NCBI GenBank assembly: GCA_023447015.1
Contig: JAEXPG010000290.1
Span: 1-5,159 of the forward strand
Direction of reading: 5' to 3'
DNA length: 5,159 bases
Source of the DNA: Verrucomicrobiota bacterium
GTDB lineage: Bacteria > Verrucomicrobiota > Verrucomicrobiia > Opitutales > Opitutaceae
Part shown: positions 1-5,133 of the stretch, piece by piece
Position numbering within the stretch: position 1 is the first letter of the stretch
Layout of the letters: each line of letters begins with the position of its first letter
Notes under the pieces: generated by a model
The model's database searches: none
Seen by the model: only the letters and a program-made list of their open reading frames with translations
Told to the model about the DNA's origin: nothing
Translations under genes and position numbers: made by a program

Positions 1-108
1 CTCTACGACCGCGCCCTCGGCATCGCCTACCTCAACGGCCTCTGGGAAGCCATCGGCAAGGGCGTCGCCCTCGACGGCGCCAAGCCCCGCCCCCTTCCCG
101 TCGCCTGA
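1..108 (+). CDS. uxuA: Mannonate dehydratase, C-terminal end (partial)
   Basis: Only the last 35 codons and the TGA stop are present; the gene enters from the left edge. The peptide begins LYDRALGIAYLNGLWEAIGK and ends in a short tail, GAKPRPLPVA. The LYDRALG.AYLNGLWEA pattern is the C-terminal signature I recognise from UxuA, the metal-dependent enzyme that dehydrates D-mannonate to 2-keto-3-deoxygluconate in hexuronate catabolism. The active site is outside the window and cannot be checked. The call is supported by the next gene, 37 bases downstream on the same strand, which belongs to the SDR family that makes D-mannonate; uxuA-uxuB pairing is common. With so little sequence the family call rests on the tail motif plus context. 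Confidence 0.8.
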   Translation, partial: LYDRALGIAYLNGLWEAIGKGVALDGAKPRPLPVA

Positions 109-145
109 ACCGCGCCCTCTCCGGTTCCCGTCCCGCTTTCTGTTC

Positions 146-1000
146 ATGAAGACCCCCCGTATTTCTCCTCTCTCCGGCAAGGTCGCCGTCATCACCGGCG
201 GCGGCGGCATCCTCTGCGGCGCCATGGCGCGCGCGCTCGGGGCCGACGGCGTGAAGGTCGCCATCCTCAACCGCACCGCCGCCAAGGGCGAGGCCGTGGC
301 CAAGGAGATCCGCGACGCCGGCGGCGAGGCCCTGTCGCTCGCGGCCAACGTCCTCGACCGCGCCTCCCTCGAGGCCGCCCGCGTCGAGATCCAGCAGCGC
401 TGGGGCGGGGTCGACATCCTCCTCAACGGCGCCGGCGGCAATCACCCGCGCGGCACCACCGCCACCGAGACCTGGCAGGGCGCCTCCACCGGCGTCACCA
501 CCGGCCCGGGCAGCTTCCTCGACCTCGACGAGGCCGGTTTCCGCGCCGTCTTCGATCTCAACTTCATGGGTACGATCCTGCCCACGCAGGTCTTCCTCCC
601 GCTCCTCCTCGGCCGCCCGGGCGCGACCGTGATCAACGTCTCCTCCATGGGCGCCTACCGCCCGATGACGAAGGTCCCCGCCTACTGCGCCGCCAAGGCC
701 GCGCTCAACAACCTCACCAACTGGATGGCCGTGCACTTCGCCGAGGCCGGCCTGCGCGTCAACGCCATCGCCCCCGGCTTCTTCTCCACCGAGCAGAACA
801 AGGCGCTCCTCTGGAACGCCGACGGCTCGCCCACGCCGCGCGCCAAGAAGATCGTCGACCACACCCCGATGCGCCGCTTCGGCAAGCCCGAGGAGCTCGT
901 CGGCGCGCTGCGCTGGCTCTGCGACGACAAGGCGAGCGGCTTCGTCACCGGCGCCGTGATCCCGGTCGATGGCGGCTTCTCCGCCTACGCCGGCGTCTGA
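146..1000 (+). CDS. uxuB: SDR-family D-mannonate oxidoreductase (fructuronate reductase)
   Basis: A complete 284-residue classical short-chain dehydrogenase, the normal size. Expected reaction: NAD(H)-dependent reduction of D-fructuronate to D-mannonate in the cytoplasm, feeding UxuA. Visible features are a Rossmann glycine-rich TGGGGILCG loop (residues 17-25), the NGAG motif (94-97) inside LLNGAGGNHPRGTT, and a catalytic tetrad of N139, S167, Y180 and K184 (YCAAK). The C-terminus is VTGAVIPVDGGFSAYAGV. The NGAGGNHP block, the INVSSM block, the RVNAIAPGFF.T.QN block and the VDGGFSAY.GV end match the Bacillus YjmF/UxuB-type SDR rather than generic 3-oxoacyl-ACP reductases; this is from memory of the family. 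ATG 146 is the first in-frame start before the Rossmann strand; no clear Shine-Dalgarno precedes it. It lies 37 bases after the uxuA stop and is followed by a strong terminator, so it closes the operon. Not to be confused with E. coli UxuB, which is a long-chain dehydrogenase of unrelated length. Confidence 0.88.
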   Translation: MKTPRISPLSGKVAVITGGGGILCGAMARALGADGVKVAILNRTAAKGEAVAKEIRDAGGEALSLAANVLDRASLEAARVEIQQRWGGVDILLNGAGGNHPRGTTATETWQGASTGVTTGPGSFLDLDEAGFRAVFDLNFMGTILPTQVFLPLLLGRPGATVINVSSMGAYRPMTKVPAYCAAKAALNNLTNWMAVHFAEAGLRVNAIAPGFFSTEQNKALLWNADGSPTPRAKKIVDHTPMRRFGKPEELVGALRWLCDDKASGFVTGAVIPVDGGFSAYAGV

Positions 1001-1026
1001 ACGAATTCTCTTTGTTTGGTCGGAAC

Positions 1027-1065
1027 GAGGGGCGCCGGACTGGGTACGGCGCCCCTCCCGTTTTT
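1027..1065 (+). terminator. Rho-independent terminator after uxuB
   Basis: A perfect 11-bp inverted repeat: GAGGGGCGCCG at 1027-1037 pairs with CGGCGCCCCTC at 1047-1057 around a 9-base loop. CCG and a run of five T at 1061-1065 follow. It starts 26 bases after the uxuB stop, so it should end the hexuronate transcript. On the minus strand there is no T-run, so it looks unidirectional. Confidence 0.88.
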
Positions 1066-1206
1066 CCGTGTGTCGCAGTTCGCCCGGCCGGCCTGCTGCC
1101 ATACCCCGGTCTCTCGACGGCCGGGTGTCGCGTGGGACTCCCCCCTCTTGCGTTGCCGGTGTGCGCCGCGCTACCGCACCGTTGAGATCGGCATCCACGA
1201 CGAGAC

Positions 1207-1241
1207 CACGTGCGGCGCTGCGCCTCCGCCGGCTGCACGTG
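1207..1241. repeat. Intergenic hairpin
   Basis: CACGTGCGGC at 1207-1216 pairs with GCTGCACGTG at 1232-1241 (9 of 10 Watson-Crick, with one G/T position) around a 15-base G+C-rich loop. There is no T-run, so it is not an intrinsic terminator. It may be part of a decayed mobile or repetitive element; function unknown. Confidence 0.45.
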
Positions 1242-1275
1242 TGAGGTCGGGACGACCGGACTGAAGCTCGGAGTT

Positions 1276-1341
1276 TCAACCGCAGAGAACGCAAAGAGCA
1301 CAAAGATCGCTCTCTGCGCTCTCTACGTTCGTTGCGGTTGA
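1276..1341. repeat. Long inverted repeat with 9-base periodic arms
   Basis: Two 31-base arms (1276-1306 and 1311-1341) are separated by a 4-base loop, TCGC. By hand, 25 of 31 positions are complementary. Four of the six exceptions (A/C on the plus strand) become G-U wobbles if the minus strand is transcribed, leaving only two true mismatches. The left arm is itself periodic: CGCAGAGAA, CGCAAAGAG, CACAAAGAT are three 9-base variants of one unit. I associate this CGCAGAGAACGCAAAGA type with intergenic dispersed repeats of planctomycete and verrucomicrobial genomes, but could not check that here. It may be a REP-like element, a non-autonomous mobile element or a processed RNA hairpin. Confidence 0.7.
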
Positions 1342-1434
1342 TCCTGGACTTCTCCGATTCACTCAGTCGCTCGCTCCGCCGGCCTCCGCACACTTTCTTC
1401 CGGATTTCTCTAAGAAACCCGCCGCTCGCGTGTC

Positions 1435-1530
1435 TACAGAGGGTGGAGCCACCACGGCTCCGAATTCCGCAGCTCCAGCAGACACCGATGGGAACCTCGA
1501 TTCCACAACAGCCCCACCCGCCGGCCCTCG
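1435..1530 (-). repeat. Candidate dispersed repeat segment with short hairpins
   Basis: This stretch contains the hairpin GGAGCC/GGCTCC (1445-1450 with 1456-1461, 5-base loop), and GGAA/TTCC around CCTCGA (1491-1504). Read on the minus strand it gives a peptide-like ending, ELRNSEPWWLHPL, followed by a stop. I think I recognise this as a recurring tail on annotated hypothetical proteins of Opitutaceae, which would mean the DNA is a dispersed repeat rather than a gene. That recognition is weak and from memory; boundaries are approximate. Confidence 0.3.
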
Positions 1531-1619
1531 CCACCACGCGCGCCGTGACGGTCCCTCCGTCCTTGTTTCCCTTCGTTGCCTTCTGTCGGCTCTGACTGCC
1601 GTTGTTGTCTCCCGCCGCC

Positions 1620-2204
1620 ATGGACGCCCCGGCCCCCGCCGAAGTTTGCTCGCTTCCCCCGGGTATTTCCCGTCTGGTGGCGGCGCACACCCCGCGCATG
1701 GATCCGGAGACGCCCAGTCTGGCCGCGTTGTTCGAGGAGGAGGAGAGTGGACTCCTGCGCTATGCGCTCGGGCTGACGGGCCGCCGGTCCGTCGCCGAGG
1801 AGCTGGTGCAGGAGGCGTTTCTCCGCCTCCATCAGTCGTGGGCGGAGGTCGAGAACCCGCGCGCCTGGCTGTACCGCACGGTCCGCAACCTCGCCCTCAA
1901 CCACCTGCGCGACCATCCGCACGAGGCCGAGCTCGATCCCGACGCCGCCTCCGACGGTGACCGCCCCGCCGCCGAGCGGCTCGGCCGCGACGAGGCCGTC
2001 GGCACCGTCCGGCTGCTTCTTGCCGAGCTGCCCGCGGCGGCCCGCCAGCTCATCCACCTCAAGTACCACGAGGAACTGCAGTATCGGGAGATCGGACGCC
2101 GTACCGGCCTGAGTTCCGGCAACGTCGGTTTCCGTCTCCACCACCTCCTCAAAACGCTGGCCGACGGCCTCCGCCGCGCCGGCATCGAAGGAAGCGAGGG
2201 TTAA
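1620..2204 (+). CDS. ECF-type RNA polymerase sigma factor
   Basis: A 194-residue protein, the usual size for an extracytoplasmic-function sigma factor, which redirects RNA polymerase to a small regulon when released by its anti-sigma. Region 2 spans about residues 44-98 (LLRYALGL, AEELVQEAFLRLHQSW, then NPRAWLYRTVRNLALNHLRD, the core-binding and -10 recognition segment). A charged linker (99-128) replaces region 3. Region 4 spans about 130-186 with LPAAARQLIHLKYHEELQYREIG and the helix-turn-helix GLSSGNVGFRLHHLLKTL, which would contact the -35 element. The SGNV.FRLHH helix departs from the usual SxGTVKSRLHRAR form. The start is uncertain: ATG 1620 is chosen, but ATG 1698 (MDPETPSLAALF) would also keep the whole of region 2, and TTG 1602 is possible; none has a Shine-Dalgarno. 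Only 3 bases separate its stop from the next gene, its likely anti-sigma. Confidence 0.9.
   Translation: MDAPAPAEVCSLPPGISRLVAAHTPRMDPETPSLAALFEEEESGLLRYALGLTGRRSVAEELVQEAFLRLHQSWAEVENPRAWLYRTVRNLALNHLRDHPHEAELDPDAASDGDRPAAERLGRDEAVGTVRLLLAELPAAARQLIHLKYHEELQYREIGRRTGLSSGNVGFRLHHLLKTLADGLRRAGIEGSEG
2196..2200 (+). promoter_or_regulatory. Ribosome binding site of the VWA/anti-sigma gene
   Basis: GAGGG lies inside the last codons of the sigma factor gene, 7 bases before ATG 2208. It is the only clear Shine-Dalgarno-like sequence at a gene start in this window and supports translational coupling of the two genes. Confidence 0.5.
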
Positions 2205-2207
2205 GCC

Positions 2208-5093
2208 ATGAACCACGAGCACAACGCTCCCACTTCGCCCCCGCCCGCCGACCCCGAGCTGGAGGCGCGCATCGTCGCCTGGGTCCTCGGCGAAGCCTCG
2301 ACCGAAGAGATCGCCGCGCTCGAACACCTCGTCGCCGCCCGCCCCGAGCTCGCCGCCTTCAAGCGTCGCATCGAAGCCGTCCACGGGCTTGTCGCCGAGG
2401 CCGCGCAGCAGGATCGCGAGGTAGGGCGGTTTCTCCGAAACCGCCGCAGCGGAAGACTGCAGGAGGCTGTAGCCGGGGAGGGGGGCGATGCGCAGAGCGG
2501 ACGTTTCGGAGAAACGTCCCTACCCCCGGAGGCCGAGCCGCTCCGCCTGTCGCCTGCCCGTCGCGCCAAACTCCTCGCCGCGATTGGTTCGCCTGTAGCC
2601 GGGGGCGCCGACCCCGGCCGAACCACTGTGCAACACAAACCTGCCGCGTCCGCGAAACCCTCGGCTGTGCGCTTGCCGCGTCCCACCGAGCGTCCGTGGT
2701 GGCGGAACGAATGGTTCTACTCCGCTGCTGCCTGTGTGGTGATCAGCATCGGCGGCTTCTGGATGCTCGGCACGGTGCCGGAGGAATACGATCTGGTGTC
2801 CCATGTGTCCCAAGCCTCCGACGTGCGGTTCGAGTCCGCGCGCTACAAGGCGGCGGAGGAAGCCGATGAGGAGCTTCCGGAGCCGATGGCCACAGTGGGA
2901 CTTTCGGAGATCACCACTGTCATCAAGGCCGTTCCGCCGAGTGCCCCGATGAGCCGGTCCGTGCCGAAGGCCGCGGCTGCGCCGCGGATTGCCCCAAAGC
3001 CAGAGGCGATGCTCGAACTTGCAGGTCTAGAGGCGAAGAAGGAGGCGGCACCCCGCCGCCCCTCCGGGGGCTTGCCGCAGCGCAAAGTGGAGGTGGGCGC
3101 CGCCCGCGGCTACGCCGGAACCGACGATGATGGGGCGACAGGAGTATTGGATCCGTTCGTCGTGAAGGAGGACATGCCCCGTACCGGCTATGCCGCCGCC
3201 ACCACCCTTGCCGGCACCCGCCTCAATACCGAGCTCAAGGATATCGGCTCCGCCGTCACTGTTGTGACAAACGAGTTCATGAAGGATGTCGGCGCGACCG
3301 GCAACAAGTCCATGCTGGACTACACCACGGGGAGCGAGACCGGTGGCACCTTCGGAAACTTCGCTGGTGCACCACCCACCGCTAAGCACGACGGCTTCCT
3401 CTCCAAGCGCAGAGGCGGCCGTGCCGCGCAGCCCGCACCCAGCGCTCCCGTCGCTCTGGGCGGACTCGGTGGCGAGAATGCCGTCGACAAGGACGAAGAG
3501 ATCGTCGTCCTCTCGCCCTTCGAGGTCACCAAGGACAAGAGCTTCCTGAAAGGCAACCGCCCCCAGAAGCGGCCGAAGCGTCCCGATCCCTCGGCGACTT
3601 CCGCTGGTATGGGCCCGGGCGACGCCAATGTGGCGGCGAATTCGCAGCCGGTTTCTGCCGATGAGCTCGCCCGGGTGCAAGAGGTGCTGGATGGCGCTAT
3701 TGCGCCACCTCCTCCCGCAATCGACCAGCCCCTCGCCAAGAAACCCGCTCCGCCGCCGCCCACCGCCGACGAGGTCAGCGCCGCGCAGGAGCCGGTCTCC
3801 ACGTTCTCGCTCCACGTGAGCGACGCCTCCTTCAAGCTCGCGCTCGCCGCGCTCAACTCGGGCCGCGTGCCCGACGCCGCCTCGATCCGCCCCGAGGAGT
3901 TCTACAACGCCTTCGACTACGGCGATCCCGCGCCGGCCGCGGGCGAACAGGTTTCCTGCCGCCTCGAGCAGTCCGCGCATCCGTTCGCGCAGCAGCGCAA
4001 TCTCGTGCGCCTCGCCGTGCGCGTGCCGGCCACCGGCCGCGGCGGCGGCACGCCGCTCAACCTCACCGTGCTGCTCGACACCTCCGGCTCGATGGAGCGC
4101 CCCGACCGCCGCGCCGCCGTGCGTGCCGCGCTTCAGACGCTCGTCGGTCTGCTCGGACCGGCCGACCGTGTCACGCTCATCGGTTTCGCCCGCCAGCCGC
4201 GCCTGCTGGCCGAGGCGCTGGACGGCAACCACGCGAACCAGACGCTCGATCTCCTCGACCGCACTCCGGCCGAGGGCGGCACCAACCTTGAGGAGGCGCT
4301 CAAGCTCGGCGGCGAGCTTGCCCGCCGCCATTTCGCGACGACCGCGCAGAACCGCATCGTCCTCCTCACCGACGGCGCCGCCAACCTCGGCAACGCCGAC
4401 CCCGAGCGCCTCGCCGCCGCCGTCGAGTCGCTCCGCAGCCAGCGCATCGCGTTCGATGCCTGCGGCGTGGGTCTGGAGGGCGTCGACGACGACGTGCTCG
4501 AGGCGCTCACCCGCAAGGGCGATGGCCGCTACTATGTGCTCAACTCGACCGAGGCGGCCGATGCCGGTTTTGCCCGCCAGCTCGCCGGCGCGTTCCGTCC
4601 CGCCGCCGAGAACGTGAAACTCCAGGTGCGTTTCAACCCCGCTCGTGTCGGCCGCTACCGTCTCGTCGGTTTCGAGAAGCACCGCCTGCGCGAGGAGGAT
4701 TTCCGCAACGACGCCGTCGACGCCGCCGAGATCTCCTCCGAGGAAGCGGCTGTCGCCGTGTACGAGGTCGAAGCGCTGCCGCAGGGTGAGGGCGAGCTCG
4801 GCGAGGTCTTTGTCCGCTTCCGCGATCCCACCACGCGCACGATGGTCGAGCGCTCCTGGACGCTGCCCTACGAACCCCGCGCCGCCGCCTTCGACCGATC
4901 CTCGCCGAGTCTCCAGCTCGCCGGCACCGCCGCCGCGCTGGCCGAGAAGCTCCGCGGCGGTCCCGCCGGCGACCGGGTCGACCTCGATACGCTCGCGCCG
5001 ATCGTGAACGCCCAGCGCGCCCGCCGGCCCGACGACAAACGGATCCAGGATCTCGCCACGCTGTTCGAGCAGCTCCGGAGGATGAAGCAGTGA
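2208..5093 (+). CDS. Membrane VWA protein with anti-sigma-like N-terminus and TonB plug-like segment
   Basis: A 961-residue protein, probably the anti-sigma partner of the upstream ECF factor. Residues 15-66 (DPELEARIVAWVLGEAS, then EEIAALEHLVAARPELAAF) resemble the short helical anti-sigma/FecR N-terminus; there is no HxxxCxxC zinc motif. Residues 72-140 are largely encoded by inserted palindromic repeats. One membrane helix spans 170-190, preceded by a basic RPWWRNEW stretch, so the N-terminus should be cytoplasmic and the rest periplasmic. Residues 312-387 resemble a TonB-dependent receptor plug, and 430-446 repeat its leading motif. Proline-rich linkers surround these. From 531 the protein is YfbK-like: N-terminal domain 531-576 (STFSLHVSDASF, EEFYNAFDYGDPAP), VWA domain with MIDAS D624-x-S626-x-S628, T692 and D722 all present, and a DUF3520-like C-terminus from about 802. 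Residues about 175-520 use more relaxed codons than the strongly C/G-ending VWA part. The anti-sigma role is inferred from position and topology, not from a catalytic motif. Confidence 0.85.
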   Translation: MNHEHNAPTSPPPADPELEARIVAWVLGEASTEEIAALEHLVAARPELAAFKRRIEAVHGLVAEAAQQDREVGRFLRNRRSGRLQEAVAGEGGDAQSGRFGETSLPPEAEPLRLSPARRAKLLAAIGSPVAGGADPGRTTVQHKPAASAKPSAVRLPRPTERPWWRNEWFYSAAACVVISIGGFWMLGTVPEEYDLVSHVSQASDVRFESARYKAAEEADEELPEPMATVGLSEITTVIKAVPPSAPMSRSVPKAAAAPRIAPKPEAMLELAGLEAKKEAAPRRPSGGLPQRKVEVGAARGYAGTDDDGATGVLDPFVVKEDMPRTGYAAATTLAGTRLNTELKDIGSAVTVVTNEFMKDVGATGNKSMLDYTTGSETGGTFGNFAGAPPTAKHDGFLSKRRGGRAAQPAPSAPVALGGLGGENAVDKDEEIVVLSPFEVTKDKSFLKGNRPQKRPKRPDPSATSAGMGPGDANVAANSQPVSADELARVQEVLDGAIAPPPPAIDQPLAKKPAPPPPTADEVSAAQEPVSTFSLHVSDASFKLALAALNSGRVPDAASIRPEEFYNAFDYGDPAPAAGEQVSCRLEQSAHPFAQQRNLVRLAVRVPATGRGGGTPLNLTVLLDTSGSMERPDRRAAVRAALQTLVGLLGPADRVTLIGFARQPRLLAEALDGNHANQTLDLLDRTPAEGGTNLEEALKLGGELARRHFATTAQNRIVLLTDGAANLGNADPERLAAAVESLRSQRIAFDACGVGLEGVDDDVLEALTRKGDGRYYVLNSTEAADAGFARQLAGAFRPAAENVKLQVRFNPARVGRYRLVGFEKHRLREEDFRNDAVDAAEISSEEAAVAVYEVEALPQGEGELGEVFVRFRDPTTRTMVERSWTLPYEPRAAAFDRSSPSLQLAGTAAALAEKLRGGPAGDRVDLDTLAPIVNAQRARRPDDKRIQDLATLFEQLRRMKQ
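2421..2523 (+). repeat. Inverted pair of palindromic (REP-like) units inside the coding sequence
   Basis: Unit A (2421-2447) holds the stem GGCGGTTTC/GAAACCGCC with loop TCC. Unit B (2497-2523) lies in opposite orientation and holds GGACGTTTC/GAAACGTCC with loop GGA. Both stems are perfect 9-bp. Aligned in the same orientation the 27-base units match at 23 positions, and the four differences fall in two base pairs that change together (C-G to A-T, G-C to C-G), so pairing is kept. Both units end in GTAGGG at the outer edge, making a terminal inverted repeat around a 49-base spacer. The element is read through in frame as residues 72-106 (VGRFLRNRRSGRL through GRFGETSL), in the cytoplasmic linker. 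It looks like a BIME/REP-type insertion tolerated in a non-conserved region. Confidence 0.8.
2585..2625 (+). repeat. Nested hairpin repeat inside the coding sequence
   Basis: An outer stem TGGTTCG/CGAACCA (2585-2591 with 2619-2625) encloses an inner stem GCCGGGG/CCCCGGC (2598-2604 with 2612-2618), with a one-sided 6-base bulge CCTGTA and a 7-base loop. All 14 pairs are Watson-Crick. The string CTGTAGCCGGGG here (2593-2604) also occurs at 2467-2478, in the spacer of the preceding inverted pair, so the two elements share sequence. It encodes residues 126-140 (about GSPVAGGADPGRT) in the linker before the membrane helix. Confidence 0.65.
3141..3368 (+). other. TonB-dependent receptor plug-like segment within the VWA protein
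   Basis: Residues 312-387 of the 961-residue protein. They read GVLDPFVVKED, then TGYAAATTLAGTRLNTELKD, IGSAVTVVTNEFMKDVGAT, and YTTGSETGGTFGNFAG. The order of motifs (SPFEV-like lead, GY.A...LAGTR, L.DIGSAVTVVT.EFM.D.GA, TTG.E.GG..GNF.G) follows the start of the plug domain of TonB-dependent receptors as I know it from Opitutaceae. No beta-barrel follows. Function inside an anti-sigma/VWA protein is unknown. Confidence 0.7.
3495..3545 (+). other. Second, truncated receptor lead motif (EEIVVLSPFEVTKDK)
   Basis: Residues 430-446 carry EEIVVLSPFEVTKDKSF. This is the canonical form of the short lead peptide that precedes the plug in Opitutaceae-type receptors; here it sits after, not before, the plug-like segment and breaks off into a basic, proline-rich linker. 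It is a closer match to the canonical motif than VLDPFVVKED at 313-322 in the first copy, which suggests a partial duplication or a second insertion. Confidence 0.5.
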
Positions 5094-5095
5094 GC

Positions 5096-5110
5096 CCCTT
5101 CTCCGAAGGG
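5096..5110 (+). repeat. Short palindrome with the TTCTCCGAA core
   Basis: CCCTTC and GAAGGG pair perfectly over 6 bp around the loop TCC, starting 2 bases after the stop codon at 5093. The central TTCTCCGAA is identical to the core of the palindromic unit at 2421-2447, which suggests the same repeat family with a different stem. Confidence 0.5.
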
Positions 5111-5112
5111 TG

Positions 5113-5133
5113 GGGCGGGGTTTAAGCCCGCCC
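5113..5133 (+). terminator. Hairpin downstream of the VWA gene, possible terminator
   Basis: GGGCGGG (5113-5119) pairs with CCCGCCC (5127-5133) around the loop GTTTAAG, 19 bases after the stop codon. There is no T-run after it, so it is a weak candidate for intrinsic termination; it could equally be another palindromic repeat, since it directly follows the TTCTCCGAA palindrome. The window ends 26 bases later, with no gene visible. Confidence 0.4.

Larger units (their letters stand above)
1066..1619. other. Repeat-rich intergenic region
   Basis: About 550 bases between the uxuB terminator and the sigma factor gene. I see no credible gene on either strand: the frames that stay open here read as arginine-, glycine- and alanine-rich low-complexity peptide, the usual shadow of G+C-rich DNA. 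The region holds a hairpin at 1207-1241, a small 5-bp hairpin (GGTCG/CGACC, 1245-1257), a long imperfect inverted repeat at 1276-1341, a segment with several short hairpins at about 1435-1530, and a 5-bp hairpin (GACGG/CCGTC, 1547-1561). The promoter of the sigma factor operon should lie here, but I cannot identify convincing -35/-10 elements. Base composition is more mixed than in the flanking genes. Confidence 0.6.

Noticed and set aside
1278..1341. CRISPR-like array suggested by the 9-base periodic units
   Set aside because: The units are contiguous, with no spacers, and the second half is the inverse complement of the first. It is an inverted repeat, not an array.
1491..1496. GGAACC as a possible ECF -35 element for the sigma operon
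   Set aside because: No CGTC-like -10 element follows at 16-17 bases, and the hexamer is part of a local GGAA/TTCC hairpin, so it is probably coincidental.
32..1699. A 555-codon open frame on the minus strand
   Set aside because: It runs antisense through uxuB, a clear SDR gene, and reads as arginine/glycine/alanine-rich low-complexity peptide. Its length is explained by high G+C and lack of stops.
1434..2384. A 316-codon minus-strand frame ending in WWLHPL
   Set aside because: It is antisense to the sigma factor gene for most of its length. Only its last part, in the intergenic region, is of interest as a possible DNA repeat.
3044..3060. Hairpin GGCGGC/GCCGCC in the VWA gene
   Set aside because: A 6-bp G+C-only stem in coding sequence for AAPRRPSG is expected by chance at this composition; it shares no core with the other palindromes.
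3027..4682. A 551-codon open frame on the minus strand
   Set aside because: Antisense shadow of the VWA gene, with no domain-like motifs; the plus strand has intact VWA motifs over the same bases.
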